A stretch of 5,775 nucleotides of DNA. Source: CAYWTX01 sp964461295 (GTDB taxonomy: Bacteria > Planctomycetota > Phycisphaerae > SM23-33). Position numbers and translations under genes: made by a program. The notes below the pieces were generated by a model. That model searched no databases and was not told the DNA's origin. It worked only from the letters and a program-made list of their open reading frames with translations. Every line of letters starts with the position of its first letter. Positions within the stretch are counted from its first letter, which is position 1. This document shows positions 1 through 5,217 of this stretch, piece by piece. The DNA lies in NCBI GenBank assembly GCA_964461295.1, contig CAYWTX010000103.1, positions 1 through 5,775 of the forward strand, in the 5' to 3' direction.

Positions 1-9
1 GCTGGAGCG

Positions 10-61
10 CGCCGCCGATCGGGCCTTGGAGCGGGAGGATCGGGCGGGGCCAGGAGGAGGC
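10..61 (+). repeat. 52-bp inverted repeat, left copy
   Basis: These bases are the exact reverse complement of 5025-5076, checked base by base. Identity breaks at position 9 outside and 62 inside, with small further matches at 5-8 and 65-69. The two copies point in opposite directions and enclose the entire minus-strand operon. The sequence is G-rich on this strand, with GGG and GGGG runs. In one frame it encodes an acidic/basic helical stretch shared with the other copy. It may be a terminal repeat of a cassette, an inverted copy of a gene segment, or a dispersed genomic repeat. Confidence 0.9.
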
Positions 62-98
62 GGAGTACCCTCCGCCTCCTCCCCTCCCGATCCTCCCG
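32..98. repeat. long imperfect hairpin
   Basis: The outer arms are 32-44 (CGGGAGGATCGGG) and 86-98 (CCCGATCCTCCCG), 13 bp perfectly paired. The inner arms are 53-65 (GGAGGAGGCGGAG) and 70-82 (CTCCGCCTCCTCC), also 13 bp perfect, with a TACC loop at 66-69. They are separated by an asymmetric internal loop of 8 and 3 nt. The left half coincides with the 52-bp repeat, but the right half is unique to this end. No T-run follows on either strand, so it is not an ordinary intrinsic terminator. Confidence 0.8.
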
Positions 99-230
99 GC
101 TCTTTTGGCGGATGGGGCGGCGATTTCGGCCGATCGGCCTCTTTACCCCCATCGGTGGCAAAAACGATCGCGATTGGATCGCGCCACGTGCGATCCTGCG
201 AGCGCAAAGGGGCCTCTTGGTGGTTTGAGC

Positions 231-278
231 CAAGAAACAAGAAAGCCCGCCAGGCTTGTGCGGACGAGCCTGGCGGGC
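231..278 (-). terminator. rho-independent terminator of the minus-strand operon
   Basis: A perfect 12-bp GC-rich stem (245-256 with 267-278, arm GCCCGCCAGGCT) has a 10-nt loop. On the minus strand it is followed at once by the T-rich tract TTTCTTGTTTCTT (232-244). It lies about 35 nt past the stop codon of the 208-aa gene, the last of the operon. The plus side has no T tract, so it works in one direction only. Confidence 0.85.
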
Positions 279-313
279 GGCACCCGAACCGTTGGCGGTT
301 TGGGCTGGCGGGC

Positions 314-940
314 TTAGGTGGGTGTGCCGGTGGTTTGCGCTTCCAGGATGCCCCACTTTCCGGTGGCCATGCCCCCGGCGACGCGGTAGAAGTAGGCCAC
401 GCCCGTTGTGAGCTTCGGATCGATGAACAGCGTTGGGCTGGCCGTTTTGATGATCACGTGTACCAGGTTGCTGAAGGACGGCGTGAAGCCGGTGACGATC
501 GAGCGGAAGATCAGCCATTCCCAGTCCGGGAGTTGCGCCCCGTCGGCGATCGATAACTGCAGCTCGCGGACCCCGGCGACGACGGTGGTGGTTGGCGCCG
601 CGGGGGCGACTCCGGTTTCGTCGGCTGGGTCGGTTTTCGCCGGCAGTTTGAACGATCGCCACCTGGCCAGGTTGTAGGCCACGAAGGCGTTGAACGTGCT
701 GATGTTCGTCTGGTCGGCGCGGACTTGCCAGGTAGCCTTGTTGCCCGCGGTGAGGGCCGCCCAGCTCTGGCTGAGGAACTTCATCATCGCCCGGACCGAG
801 ACTTGCGAGACGCTGTTCGGGTTGGATGGGATCACGCGCTGCCGGGCGTAGTTGCGGCCCTTCCACTTGCTGAACGTTACGGCGTCGGCGATCGTGCCTG
901 ACGCATCGAGCGACATCAGAGGGCCATAAAGGCGTACCAT
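314..940 (-). CDS. phage-type protein, N-terminal WKG/NPxxxxQ domain plus FN3-like C-terminus
   Basis: This is a 208-residue protein and the last gene of the operon. The N-terminal part (residues 1-95) opens MVRLYGPLMSLDASG, then has FSKWKGRNY (23-31), NPNSVSQ (40-46), RAMMKF (50-55), W60, K68..W71 and N84. From memory, this pattern of a WKG turn, NPxTxxQ, Arg/Phe, two Trp and a late Asn occurs in small uncharacterised prophage proteins; DUF6266 is a similar idea. Residues 110-208 look like one fibronectin type III-like beta domain: a Pro-rich linker, W140/W142, and GVAYFYRVAGG near the end. The frame extends upstream to a GTG at 1003, but I chose ATG 940 because the family-like opening starts there. 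Neither start has a clear Shine-Dalgarno. It shares its motif pattern with the 244-aa protein of this operon. It is probably a virion or surface component, which is inference. Confidence 0.72.
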   Translation of the reverse strand: MVRLYGPLMSLDASGTIADAVTFSKWKGRNYARQRVIPSNPNSVSQVSVRAMMKFLSQSWAALTAGNKATWQVRADQTNISTFNAFVAYNLARWRSFKLPAKTDPADETGVAPAAPTTTVVAGVRELQLSIADGAQLPDWEWLIFRSIVTGFTPSFSNLVHVIIKTASPTLFIDPKLTTGVAYFYRVAGGMATGKWGILEAQTTGTPT

Positions 941-1006
941 GGCAGGGCTTTCGTGGAGGGGGATTGTTTTTGCCTGCCCTGATTGTTTCTCTGGGCCGGC
1001 CACAAG

Positions 1007-1894
1007 TCAAGCGGGTGGGACGCGCTCCGGGTCGGCCGGGCCGGACGATCGCCAGAGGCGGATGCGGGCTAGGGCCTCGTTGAGGGCGATGTCGGCGGCC
1101 TGGCGGCGGGCGGGGTAGCTTGGCGGGTAATAGAGTCCGGTGCACACGAGCGATCGGGGATGATCGATGAAGTCGTCGCGGGTGCGGATGAAGTTCTCTT
1201 CCGTGCCCACGAAGGCGGTCTTGGCGCCCGCCTGAATGAATCGCGTGTTGAATGCGGCCTCGGTATCGATCGCGTCGAAGATCGTCATGTCGTTTGCCGG
1301 TCTTCCCACGCCGAGGAGGTGGGCCGCGCGGCGGAGGGACCAGGTGGCTCCCATCCGATCCCATTCTGCGGCGGAGAATAGCGTGGCCGTGTGCCCAAGG
1401 TGGCGTTCCCATCCCGGGAACTTTCTGGGGGAGAGTCGGTAGCCGATCGCCGCCAGGCCGTGGATGTTGTCGACCAGGTGCTGGAGGAAGTGTCGGGCCC
1501 TGGGGAAGCAATCCTGGTGTGTCGTGAAGATATAGGGCGTGTCGGCGAGCGAGAACGCCAGGTCCATGGCGGCTGCGATCGAGTCGCACGGGTGTTGCAT
1601 GGCGTTTCTGCGGATGTCGTGGAGCTCCACATCTTCGGCCCGGAGCGTTTCGAGCTTGGCCCGTTCGCGCGGGCAGGATCCGGTGTCCACGAGCATGATG
1701 TATGGCTTGCAGGTTTGCAGGCGGAGGAGCTCGATCACGGCCGCGGTTTCGCACGCGTGATCGAGGCATGGGATCGCTGCCGTGATCAGGTAGTGCCAGG
1801 GTTTGCGGTGCATTCGGCCTTGCCAAATTACGGGGTCTCGCTCGCCGCGGATCGGCACGGTCGGCGGGGCCTTTGATTTTGTCGGTTTCTTCAT
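1007..1894 (-). CDS. glycosyltransferase-like protein (family 2 / GT-A type)
   Basis: This 295-residue protein is likely a sugar transferase. The GT-A-like order is visible: a first strand and turn LITAAIPCLDH (36-46), a second strand PYIMLVDTGSCPRER (64-78), a repeated Arg/Ala helix, then YIFTTHQDCFPR (121-132), where HQD sits in the DxD metal-site position. Next come ATLFSAAEWDRMG (170-182) and an acidic region DTEAAFNTRF (210-219), the usual place for acceptor and catalytic residues. There is no signal peptide or membrane segment, so it is cytoplasmic. ATG 1894 is preferred over the longer open frame because upstream codons run antisense-frame through the preceding coding region, and GAGG precedes this ATG. 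In a phage-like operon it may glycosylate a virion protein or host polymer. The incomplete DxD (only D128) leaves enzyme activity open. Confidence 0.7.
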   Translation of the reverse strand: MKKPTKSKAPPTVPIRGERDPVIWQGRMHRKPWHYLITAAIPCLDHACETAAVIELLRLQTCKPYIMLVDTGSCPRERAKLETLRAEDVELHDIRRNAMQHPCDSIAAAMDLAFSLADTPYIFTTHQDCFPRARHFLQHLVDNIHGLAAIGYRLSPRKFPGWERHLGHTATLFSAAEWDRMGATWSLRRAAHLLGVGRPANDMTIFDAIDTEAAFNTRFIQAGAKTAFVGTEENFIRTRDDFIDHPRSLVCTGLYYPPSYPARRQAADIALNEALARIRLWRSSGPADPERVPPA

Positions 1895-1908
1895 CTGAGG
1901 ATCCTCAG
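1895..1908 (-). promoter_or_regulatory. 14-bp palindrome covering the RBS of the glycosyltransferase-like gene
   Basis: CTGAGGATCCTCAG is a perfect palindrome that directly abuts the ATG at 1894. It contains GAGG, the only Shine-Dalgarno-like sequence for this start, on its left arm. In the mRNA the arms could pair only with a very tight loop, but between two molecules or as a protein site it would block ribosome binding. A regulatory role is inference; the palindrome is seen directly. Confidence 0.5.
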
Positions 1909-1938
1909 TTCGGGGTGAAGGTTCGGGCGGCGGATTGC

Positions 1939-2442
1939 TCAGGGCGTGGGCTTCACGATGTGGTATGAGCACTTGTAGCCGTTGGCGAAAACGAATCCGG
2001 CGGTGATCGTCACGGACGTTATGCCTGCTGCCAGAATCTGGCTGTTGCTCGCCATCAGGGTGCAATTTGTGCCGTAGGTCGGCGTGAGCCAGGGGAGCGT
2101 CGGATCGGAGTTCCACCAGACCTTGAAGGCCGATCCCGATGGGTTGTCCGTGTTGCATCCCGAGGCCCAGACATCGAGTTTTCGCGTTATGGGATCCCAA
2201 GTCGCAGCGATCCCGCAGGTGCAGTGGCTGGCCGGCGGGTACGGCGGCGGCGGTGGCCACGGCGGTATGCAGATTGCCGGGCTCGCGAAGACGTGGCGGC
2301 GGCGGCTGAGCGAGTTGCTTACGATCGGTTTTCTTTCCGGCGACGTCTTCGCTCGCGTTTGTATTGCAGGTGTCGGTGCCGGTAGTCTCGGGCCCGGCAG
2401 ATCTTGCACGGGAGTTCCACCGTGTAGTGGCATCCGGGGCAT
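1939..2442 (-). CDS. unrecognised protein with no normal start; Pro-rich linker and Cys/Trp-containing domain
   Basis: The last roughly 127 codons (2319 down to 1939) look like real protein: PPWPPPPPYPP linker, SHCTCG, ATWDPITRKLDVWASGC, WWNSDP, then hydrophobic beta-like ILAAGITSVTITAGFVF and a Cys/Tyr/His tail ending KPTP. In that stretch there is no ATG, GTG or TTG until 38 codons before the stop. In-frame ATGs lie only at 2586, 2442 and 2433, all inside the 106-aa gene in another frame, and none has a Shine-Dalgarno. I give 2442 as a placeholder. Alternatives are a -1 ribosomal frameshift from the 106-aa frame near 2325-2335 (A-rich GGAAAGAAAACC, but no canonical slippery heptamer), or a natural or sequencing indel. 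Function is unknown; it sits between regulator-like and glycosyltransferase-like genes. Confidence 0.55.
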   Translation of the reverse strand: MPRMPLHGGTPVQDLPGPRLPAPTPAIQTRAKTSPERKPIVSNSLSRRRHVFASPAICIPPWPPPPPYPPASHCTCGIAATWDPITRKLDVWASGCNTDNPSGSAFKVWWNSDPTLPWLTPTYGTNCTLMASNSQILAAGITSVTITAGFVFANGYKCSYHIVKPTP

Positions 2443-2639
2443 TTGCCGACGATTGGTGTACCGGGGTTGCCCTGGATTTGCTCGTTTGGCGGCGGCGCCA
2501 GGGGCTTCTTCTCCCGCGCGATTTTGCCGACCTGGGACTTGCTGACTTGGCCGGACATGAGGCGCGCGGTTTGCCTTTGTCCGCATCCGCGTGCGAGCAA
2601 CTGGCGGACTTGTTCGGTGATCCGGGCTTCGAGGGTCAT
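2319..2639 (-). CDS. small helix-turn-helix protein with CxxC...CxxC zinc knuckle
   Basis: This is a 106-residue basic protein, probably a DNA- or RNA-binding regulator. Residues 6-43 (ITEQVRQLLARGCGQRQ... SQVGKIAREK) have the spacing of a homeodomain-like or resolvase-type helix-turn-helix: a helix ending LLARG, QRQTARLM, then a recognition helix KSQVGKIA. After a Pro-rich linker comes C67-P-G-C70 and C78-K-I-C81, four cysteines fitting one zinc. The tail is Arg/Lys-rich (94-103). I recall HTH plus 'CPGC...PCxxCR' proteins from planctomycetes, without a named function. The start ATG overlaps the stop of the 59-aa gene as ATGA, with GGAG about 10 nt upstream, so translation is probably coupled. 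The tail region overlaps the frame of the next coding region. Confidence 0.75.
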   Translation of the reverse strand: MTLEARITEQVRQLLARGCGQRQTARLMSGQVSKSQVGKIAREKKPLAPPPNEQIQGNPGTPIVGKCPGCHYTVELPCKICRARDYRHRHLQYKRERRRRRKENRS

Positions 2640-2815
2640 GTGGGATCGTCTCCGTTGTGGTATTTTTCCAGGAGTTTCGTGAGTTCTTCGATCAGCGCTT
2701 GCATCACGAGCGGCGCGAGCGCGTCGAACAGGTTGTCCAAGATTTGGATGATCGCGTGGGGATCGGTGATCTGGGCCAGTAGCTGCGCGATGTGCTGAAC
2801 GGGCGACGGGTTCAT
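2636..2815 (-). CDS. 59-aa amphipathic helical protein, coupled to the HTH gene
   Basis: I translated this by hand: MNPSPVQHIAQLLAQITD, then a continuous Leu/Ile-rich stretch with regular acidic residues (IIQILDNLFDALAPLVMQALIEELTKLLEKY is residues 22-52, read in two parts: 22-40 and 41-52), ending HNGDDPT. It looks like two or three amphipathic helices and could pair as a coiled coil. It is not hydrophobic enough for a sure membrane segment. AAGGAAC, overlapping the stop of the 244-aa gene, lies 5 nt before the ATG, a good ribosome site. Its stop overlaps the HTH gene start (ATGA). This coupling suggests the two proteins are made in fixed ratio, perhaps partners; that is inference. No family is recognised. 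Confidence 0.7.
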   Translation of the reverse strand: MNPSPVQHIAQLLAQITDPHAIIQILDNLFDALAPLVMQALIEELTKLLEKYHNGDDPT

Positions 2816-2825
2816 TTGGCGTTCC

Positions 2826-3560
2826 TTAGGGGTTCAAGTCTCTGCACTGAAATGTGACCTCGGTAGCATCGAACGTGCCATCTGGGAACCAGCATTTTAC
2901 TTCGAGATTTGAGATGGTTGGCATGATCCAGGACTCGAAGGATGCTCGCGCCCAGCGGCCGTTGAACAAAGAGTCGCACACGGCTCGGCCGTATCCGAAA
3001 ACTGTTGCGATGCTGACGAGCGGTGTCCCTATGGCCAGTTGTGGGTTATACGGTAGGAAGCACACCCACTCCAGCGTGTTGGGCCGCATTGTTGCCCAGG
3101 GCCGGCCGTAGCGGATGATCCCTTTCGTCGGCGGGTTGAGGAGCAAGAAGGGTTCGACCTTCCAGTTTGCTGGGATGGCGGGCCTGGTGATCTGGATGTG
3201 ATTCCAGAGGTTGATCCCGGTCTCTCGGATCAGGCCTAATAAATCCCAATACTGCGGCTGGTGCCACCAGCGTTGCCATAGGTTGTAGCCCGTCATTGGG
3301 AGTGAGGCGATCTGACATGCCAGATTCCAGGCATCTTTGTCTGTTGGTAGGAAGCCTCGCCACTGTTCGGCCCCGAAGCTCATCCGGGCCCGGCCGGTGA
3401 GCTGCGCCATGCTCGGGTGTTTCTTGGGCCAGGTTTTACTAAAGACCACGATTTTTCCCAGGTGCGATCGGTAGCAGGTGATCGGCCCGAGGTCCCCGCT
3501 GGCGACCATGCCGAGGAGTGAGAAGAATCGGTAAGGCGTTTCTGCTGGCGGCCCGGGCAT
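2826..3560 (-). CDS. phage-type protein related in motif pattern to the 208-aa protein
   Basis: This is a Trp- and aromatic-rich 244-residue protein. Residues 23-97 repeat the pattern of the 208-aa protein: G25-P-I, GKIVVFSKTW (35-44), P49..Q53, RARMSF (57-62), W67, L71, K75..W78 and GYNLWQRW (91-98). This suggests a divergent copy of one domain. Residues 100-130 hold more Trp (W105, W119); the C-terminal half (131-244) looks beta-rich with Cys at 167, 195, 223 and 239. There is no signal peptide. I chose ATG 3560 because the frame above it is covered by the 87-aa gene, whose stop lies 2 nt upstream; with no Shine-Dalgarno, translation should depend on coupling. A structural role is likely, but the family is not identified. 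Confidence 0.7.
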   Translation of the reverse strand: MPGPPAETPYRFFSLLGMVASGDLGPITCYRSHLGKIVVFSKTWPKKHPSMAQLTGRARMSFGAEQWRGFLPTDKDAWNLACQIASLPMTGYNLWQRWWHQPQYWDLLGLIRETGINLWNHIQITRPAIPANWKVEPFLLLNPPTKGIIRYGRPWATMRPNTLEWVCFLPYNPQLAIGTPLVSIATVFGYGRAVCDSLFNGRWARASFESWIMPTISNLEVKCWFPDGTFDATEVTFQCRDLNP

Positions 3561-3562
3561 GA

Positions 3563-3826
3563 TTAGAACAGCATCGGCTGATTGCTCAGGGGCGGTGGAA
3601 GGTGAAAGCGGACGCGGTAGCTTTCGGCGTATGGATGGGCCGCCATGAAGGCGGCGGTGGCTTTGGCGCCGTCGCGTCGTGTTTTCTCTATCGCGGTCTG
3701 CAGGCCCACGCCGTGGTTCATCCCCATGCAGATGCAGGTGCATGGGCTGTTCGAGGCGTTGTAGCACTTGGCTCCGCAGGCGTGGAGGACCACGCGATTC
3801 GAGCTGAGGCTGATGAGTACCGTCAT
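3563..3826 (-). CDS. small Cys-rich protein with CxCICxGxNHGxG motif
   Basis: This is an 87-residue protein. After a short beta-like start (MTVLISLSSNRVVLHACG) come cysteines at 17, 21, 29, 31 and 33, and the signature C29-T-C-I-C-M-G-M-N-H-G-V-G41, followed by a charged helix (44-60) and a Pro-rich tail. The density of Cys with His38 suggests a metal site (zinc or iron-sulphur). I associate this type of CxCxCxGxNHGxG motif with small unnamed proteins of phages and archaea, from memory only. CTCCTT on the plus strand (AAGGAG in the mRNA) at 3835-3840, 8 nt from the ATG, is a strong ribosome site. Its stop is 2 nt from the start of the 244-aa gene, so the two are a coupled pair. Confidence 0.7.
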   Translation of the reverse strand: MTVLISLSSNRVVLHACGAKCYNASNSPCTCICMGMNHGVGLQTAIEKTRRDGAKATAAFMAAHPYAESYRVRFHLPPPLSNQPMLF

Positions 3827-3894
3827 TTATCGAGCTCCTTTGGTGATCGGGTTCGGTTCGTGTGCGCGCACTGTGGCAAAGTTTTTTTCGGGTG

Positions 3895-4515
3895 CTAGAG
3901 GCACTCGCCGTTGCTCTTTCGCCTCTCTGCGATGAGCGGATGAATCGGAAACCGGAGCGGTTCCGTCGGCGAGGTGGGAGGGTTCGCTGGAAGAATGTTT
4001 CTTATGTTCTGTCCAGCGGGGGGGTTTGCCACTACATCTTCGCAGTCGTAGGGGACATTCCAGATCGTGCAGAGGAAGCGCTTCAGATTGATGCCGTGCG
4101 GAAGTGTGCGGAGATCTGCGTCTGAGTTCGAGATTTGGACGTTCACTGGTGAGTTGGGCTTATTGCCCAGGCGCGCGGCGTGGATCAGGGCCCCTCGCAA
4201 GGAGCCTTTCCGTTTGGCGTACTCGGCCACGGGCGCGGCGGCGAGTGCGGTGAGCTCCAGCACAAAGTGCGTCCGGCTGCGGGTAGACAAGACGGATAAA
4301 TATCCGTGCCAGCGTGCGGGCACGGCGTCTAGACAACAGGGACAATCGGGGCCAGTGCATGGGTTGGTTCTTCGTTTCCAATAGTGTGTATCGCGACCGA
4401 TGAGGCTGTCCGATGTGATGATCGCGTCGGCGACTTTGCCCGTGCCAACGCGAAGGAGGCGAACGCCCGCGAACTCTGTCGGGGCTGGCGGATCGTTTTT
4501 CCAAAGCTCGTCCAT
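3895..4515 (-). CDS. unrecognised 206-aa protein with CX4CXCC cluster; first operon gene
   Basis: The likely first gene of the operon encodes 206 residues. Key region: HYWKRRTNPCTGPDCPCC (44-61) with C53, C58, C60 and C61, then ARWHGYLSVLS (67-77), a beta-like run HFVLEL, and a basic helix YAKRKGSLRGAL (99-110), where a G-S-L-R-G turn stands out. From about 160 on it is Pro/Asn-rich and probably disordered. I recall similar 'PCxGxxCxxC...RWxGY...GSLRG' proteins in planctomycete mobile DNA, with no assigned function; single-stranded DNA binding is a weak guess. An ATG 12 nt upstream (4527) is in frame, but GGAGGT ends 4 nt before ATG 4515, so the shorter start is chosen. A 68-nt gap separates it from the 87-aa gene. 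Confidence 0.7.
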   Translation of the reverse strand: MDELWKNDPPAPTEFAGVRLLRVGTGKVADAIITSDSLIGRDTHYWKRRTNPCTGPDCPCCLDAVPARWHGYLSVLSTRSRTHFVLELTALAAAPVAEYAKRKGSLRGALIHAARLGNKPNSPVNVQISNSDADLRTLPHGINLKRFLCTIWNVPYDCEDVVANPPAGQNIRNILPANPPTSPTEPLRFPIHPLIAERRKSNGECL

Positions 4516-5024
4516 TTGGACCTCCATGGTTTAAGGAGTTCAGAAGAACAGACAGTAGACTGGAGACTCCCCTGGGACTCATCTACGGATGCTGAGGGTG
4601 TAAGTCCTCCGGAAAGGCGTCCTCGGATGCCCGGCTATCGGATGTCTTTAGGCGTTCTCGGCGGGACTTGCAATAGGTGCGGGTGTACAGGTACGGGGCG
4701 GGCGGTCGAGGGGCGGGTTACGCGGCCTGTTGTCCGGGCGCCGAGTTTGGACGTCGCCCGGGCTGCCCGGATCGCAGCTTTTACGGCAACGGACATTAGG
4801 CCGGTGGCATCTCATCAGGGTGCGGGTGAACGGAGCTTAATCCGGGCGGCCCCTCGCGGCTCATAGCGGAGGCTGCGCAGCAGCCGGAGCGGTGGGTGAA
4901 GCGAGTAAGCCCGGGCGAAGAATAAGCCGGGAGGGTTCGCTGCGGACCAGGCGGGGGGATTGACTGACTGAGCTTTGGTCGCAGCACCCCTGGTTTGACG
5001 GTGCTGAAACGGTTCAGGTACGTA
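4516..5024. other. intergenic region upstream of the operon, no convincing gene
   Basis: This should hold the operon promoter, but I cannot point to a confident -35/-10 pair on the minus strand. Close to the gene, 4550-4600 can fold on the minus strand (GTAGA...TCTAC outer arms), a possible leader structure. At 4871-4885 GGCTGC-GCA-GCAGCC is a perfect 6-bp hairpin. At 4900-4941 short arms AGCGA/TCGCT enclose two direct copies of a TAAGCC(C)GGG unit (4906-4915 and 4923-4931), typical of a small dispersed intergenic repeat. Further right is a tandem TGAC run (about 4961-4970). Open frames on both strands (for example 53 codons at 4635-4796, minus) lack a ribosome site and have odd Pro/Arg-rich composition. 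Confidence 0.55.
4520..4525 (-). promoter_or_regulatory. ribosome binding site GGAGGT deciding the 4515 start
   Basis: The minus strand reads GGAGGT, then CCAA, then ATG at 4515. This near-perfect anti-16S match lies inside the codons that a start at 4527 would use, and no such match precedes 4527. It therefore favours the shorter protein by four residues. Confidence 0.7.
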
Positions 5025-5076
5025 GCCTCCTCCTGGCCCCGCCCGATCCTCCCGCTCCAAGGCCCGATCGGCGGCG
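5025..5076 (-). repeat. 52-bp inverted repeat, right copy
   Basis: This is the exact reverse complement of 10-61. On the minus strand it reads in the same sense as the left copy reads on the plus strand, so the G-rich strands face the operon from both sides. Inside the boundary (below 5025) the sequence is unrelated to the left end apart from GTACC. Outside (above 5076) only GAGC matches before the left copy reaches the window edge. Confidence 0.9.
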
Positions 5077-5122
5077 AGCTCGCTGATGTCCCCGATGTCC
5101 CCGGTGTACAGATGCTCTGGCG
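5030..5122 (-). pseudogene. startless coding-like fragment containing the repeat
   Basis: In one minus frame the sequence reads GPPEHLYTGDIGDISELAA and continues ...DRALEREDRAGPGGG, with almost every third codon base G or C, which is a strong coding look. No ATG, GTG or TTG exists in this frame upstream as far as the 89-aa gene, except a TTG well inside (5060), and the residues above GPPEHLY look like Arg/Pro noise. A single-base deletion relative to the frame that opens at 5254 would join them, so a decayed gene is possible. The left-end repeat encodes the same ADRALEREDR segment, so the intact gene may be the one leaving the window at left. It could equally be non-coding DNA with chance composition. 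Confidence 0.35.
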
Positions 5123-5158
5123 GTCCGCTGGCGATCGGTGGGGAGCGGGATCTTCGGA

Positions 5159-5194
5159 GCCCGGGACGGGCCAGCGAAGCGGCCCGTCCCGGGC
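5159..5194. terminator. perfect 14-bp GC-rich hairpin after the two-gene unit
   Basis: Arms GCCCGGGACGGGCC (5159-5172) and GGCCCGTCCCGGGC (5181-5194) pair perfectly around an 8-nt loop. It lies 60 nt past the stop of the 89-aa gene. No T-run follows on either strand, so if it ends transcription it is a hairpin-only or factor-aided terminator. An mRNA-stabilising or repeat role is equally possible. Confidence 0.5.
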
Positions 5195-5217
5195 GACTCG
5201 GATGTACGCGATAGCGT

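Larger units (their letters stand above)
1..230. other. left flank, no gene resolved
   Basis: This stretch lies beyond the operon terminator and reaches the window edge. All three plus-strand frames stay open from the edge for at least 220 bases, so openness does not identify a coding frame. The frame starting at position 2 gives LERAADRALEREDRAGPGGG, which matches the same frame of the inverted copy at 5025-5076, so the 3' end of a plus-strand gene entering from the left is possible. Past about position 100 the composition in that frame turns Ser/Pro/Gly-rich and it eventually runs antisense through the 208-aa gene, so I do not call a gene end. It also contains a 12-bp palindrome, GGCCGATCGGCC, at 128-139. 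Confidence 0.4.

Noticed and set aside
105..317. Plus-strand 70-codon frame starting at a TTG at the left end
   Set aside because: It crosses the terminator hairpin and has no ribosome site.
1160..1876. Plus-strand open frames (73 to 161 codons) opposite the glycosyltransferase-like gene
   Set aside because: Antisense shadows in GC-rich DNA; the minus frame has recognisable domain order and the plus frames do not.
1895..2260. N-terminal extension of the glycosyltransferase-like frame up to 2260
   Set aside because: The extra residues are His/Arg/Pro-rich noise overlapping the better Cys/Trp frame, and ATG 1894 has GAGG before it.
2826..2845. GGGGTTCAAGTCTCTGCA on the plus strand, like a tRNA T-arm or attachment core
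   Set aside because: The stem pairs poorly, no anticodon or acceptor arm is found nearby, and the bases encode the end of the 244-aa protein.
4635..4796. 53-codon minus frame beginning MSVAVKAAIRAARATSKLGA
   Set aside because: No ribosome site, a Pro/Arg-rich second half, and it depends on the doubtful frame upstream.
4627..4866. Plus-strand frame with TCNRCGCTGTGR, zinc-ribbon-like
   Set aside because: Only one C-x2-C-x-C group, no ribosome site before the ATGs at 4627 or 4642, and the frame runs antisense through the 206-aa gene further up.
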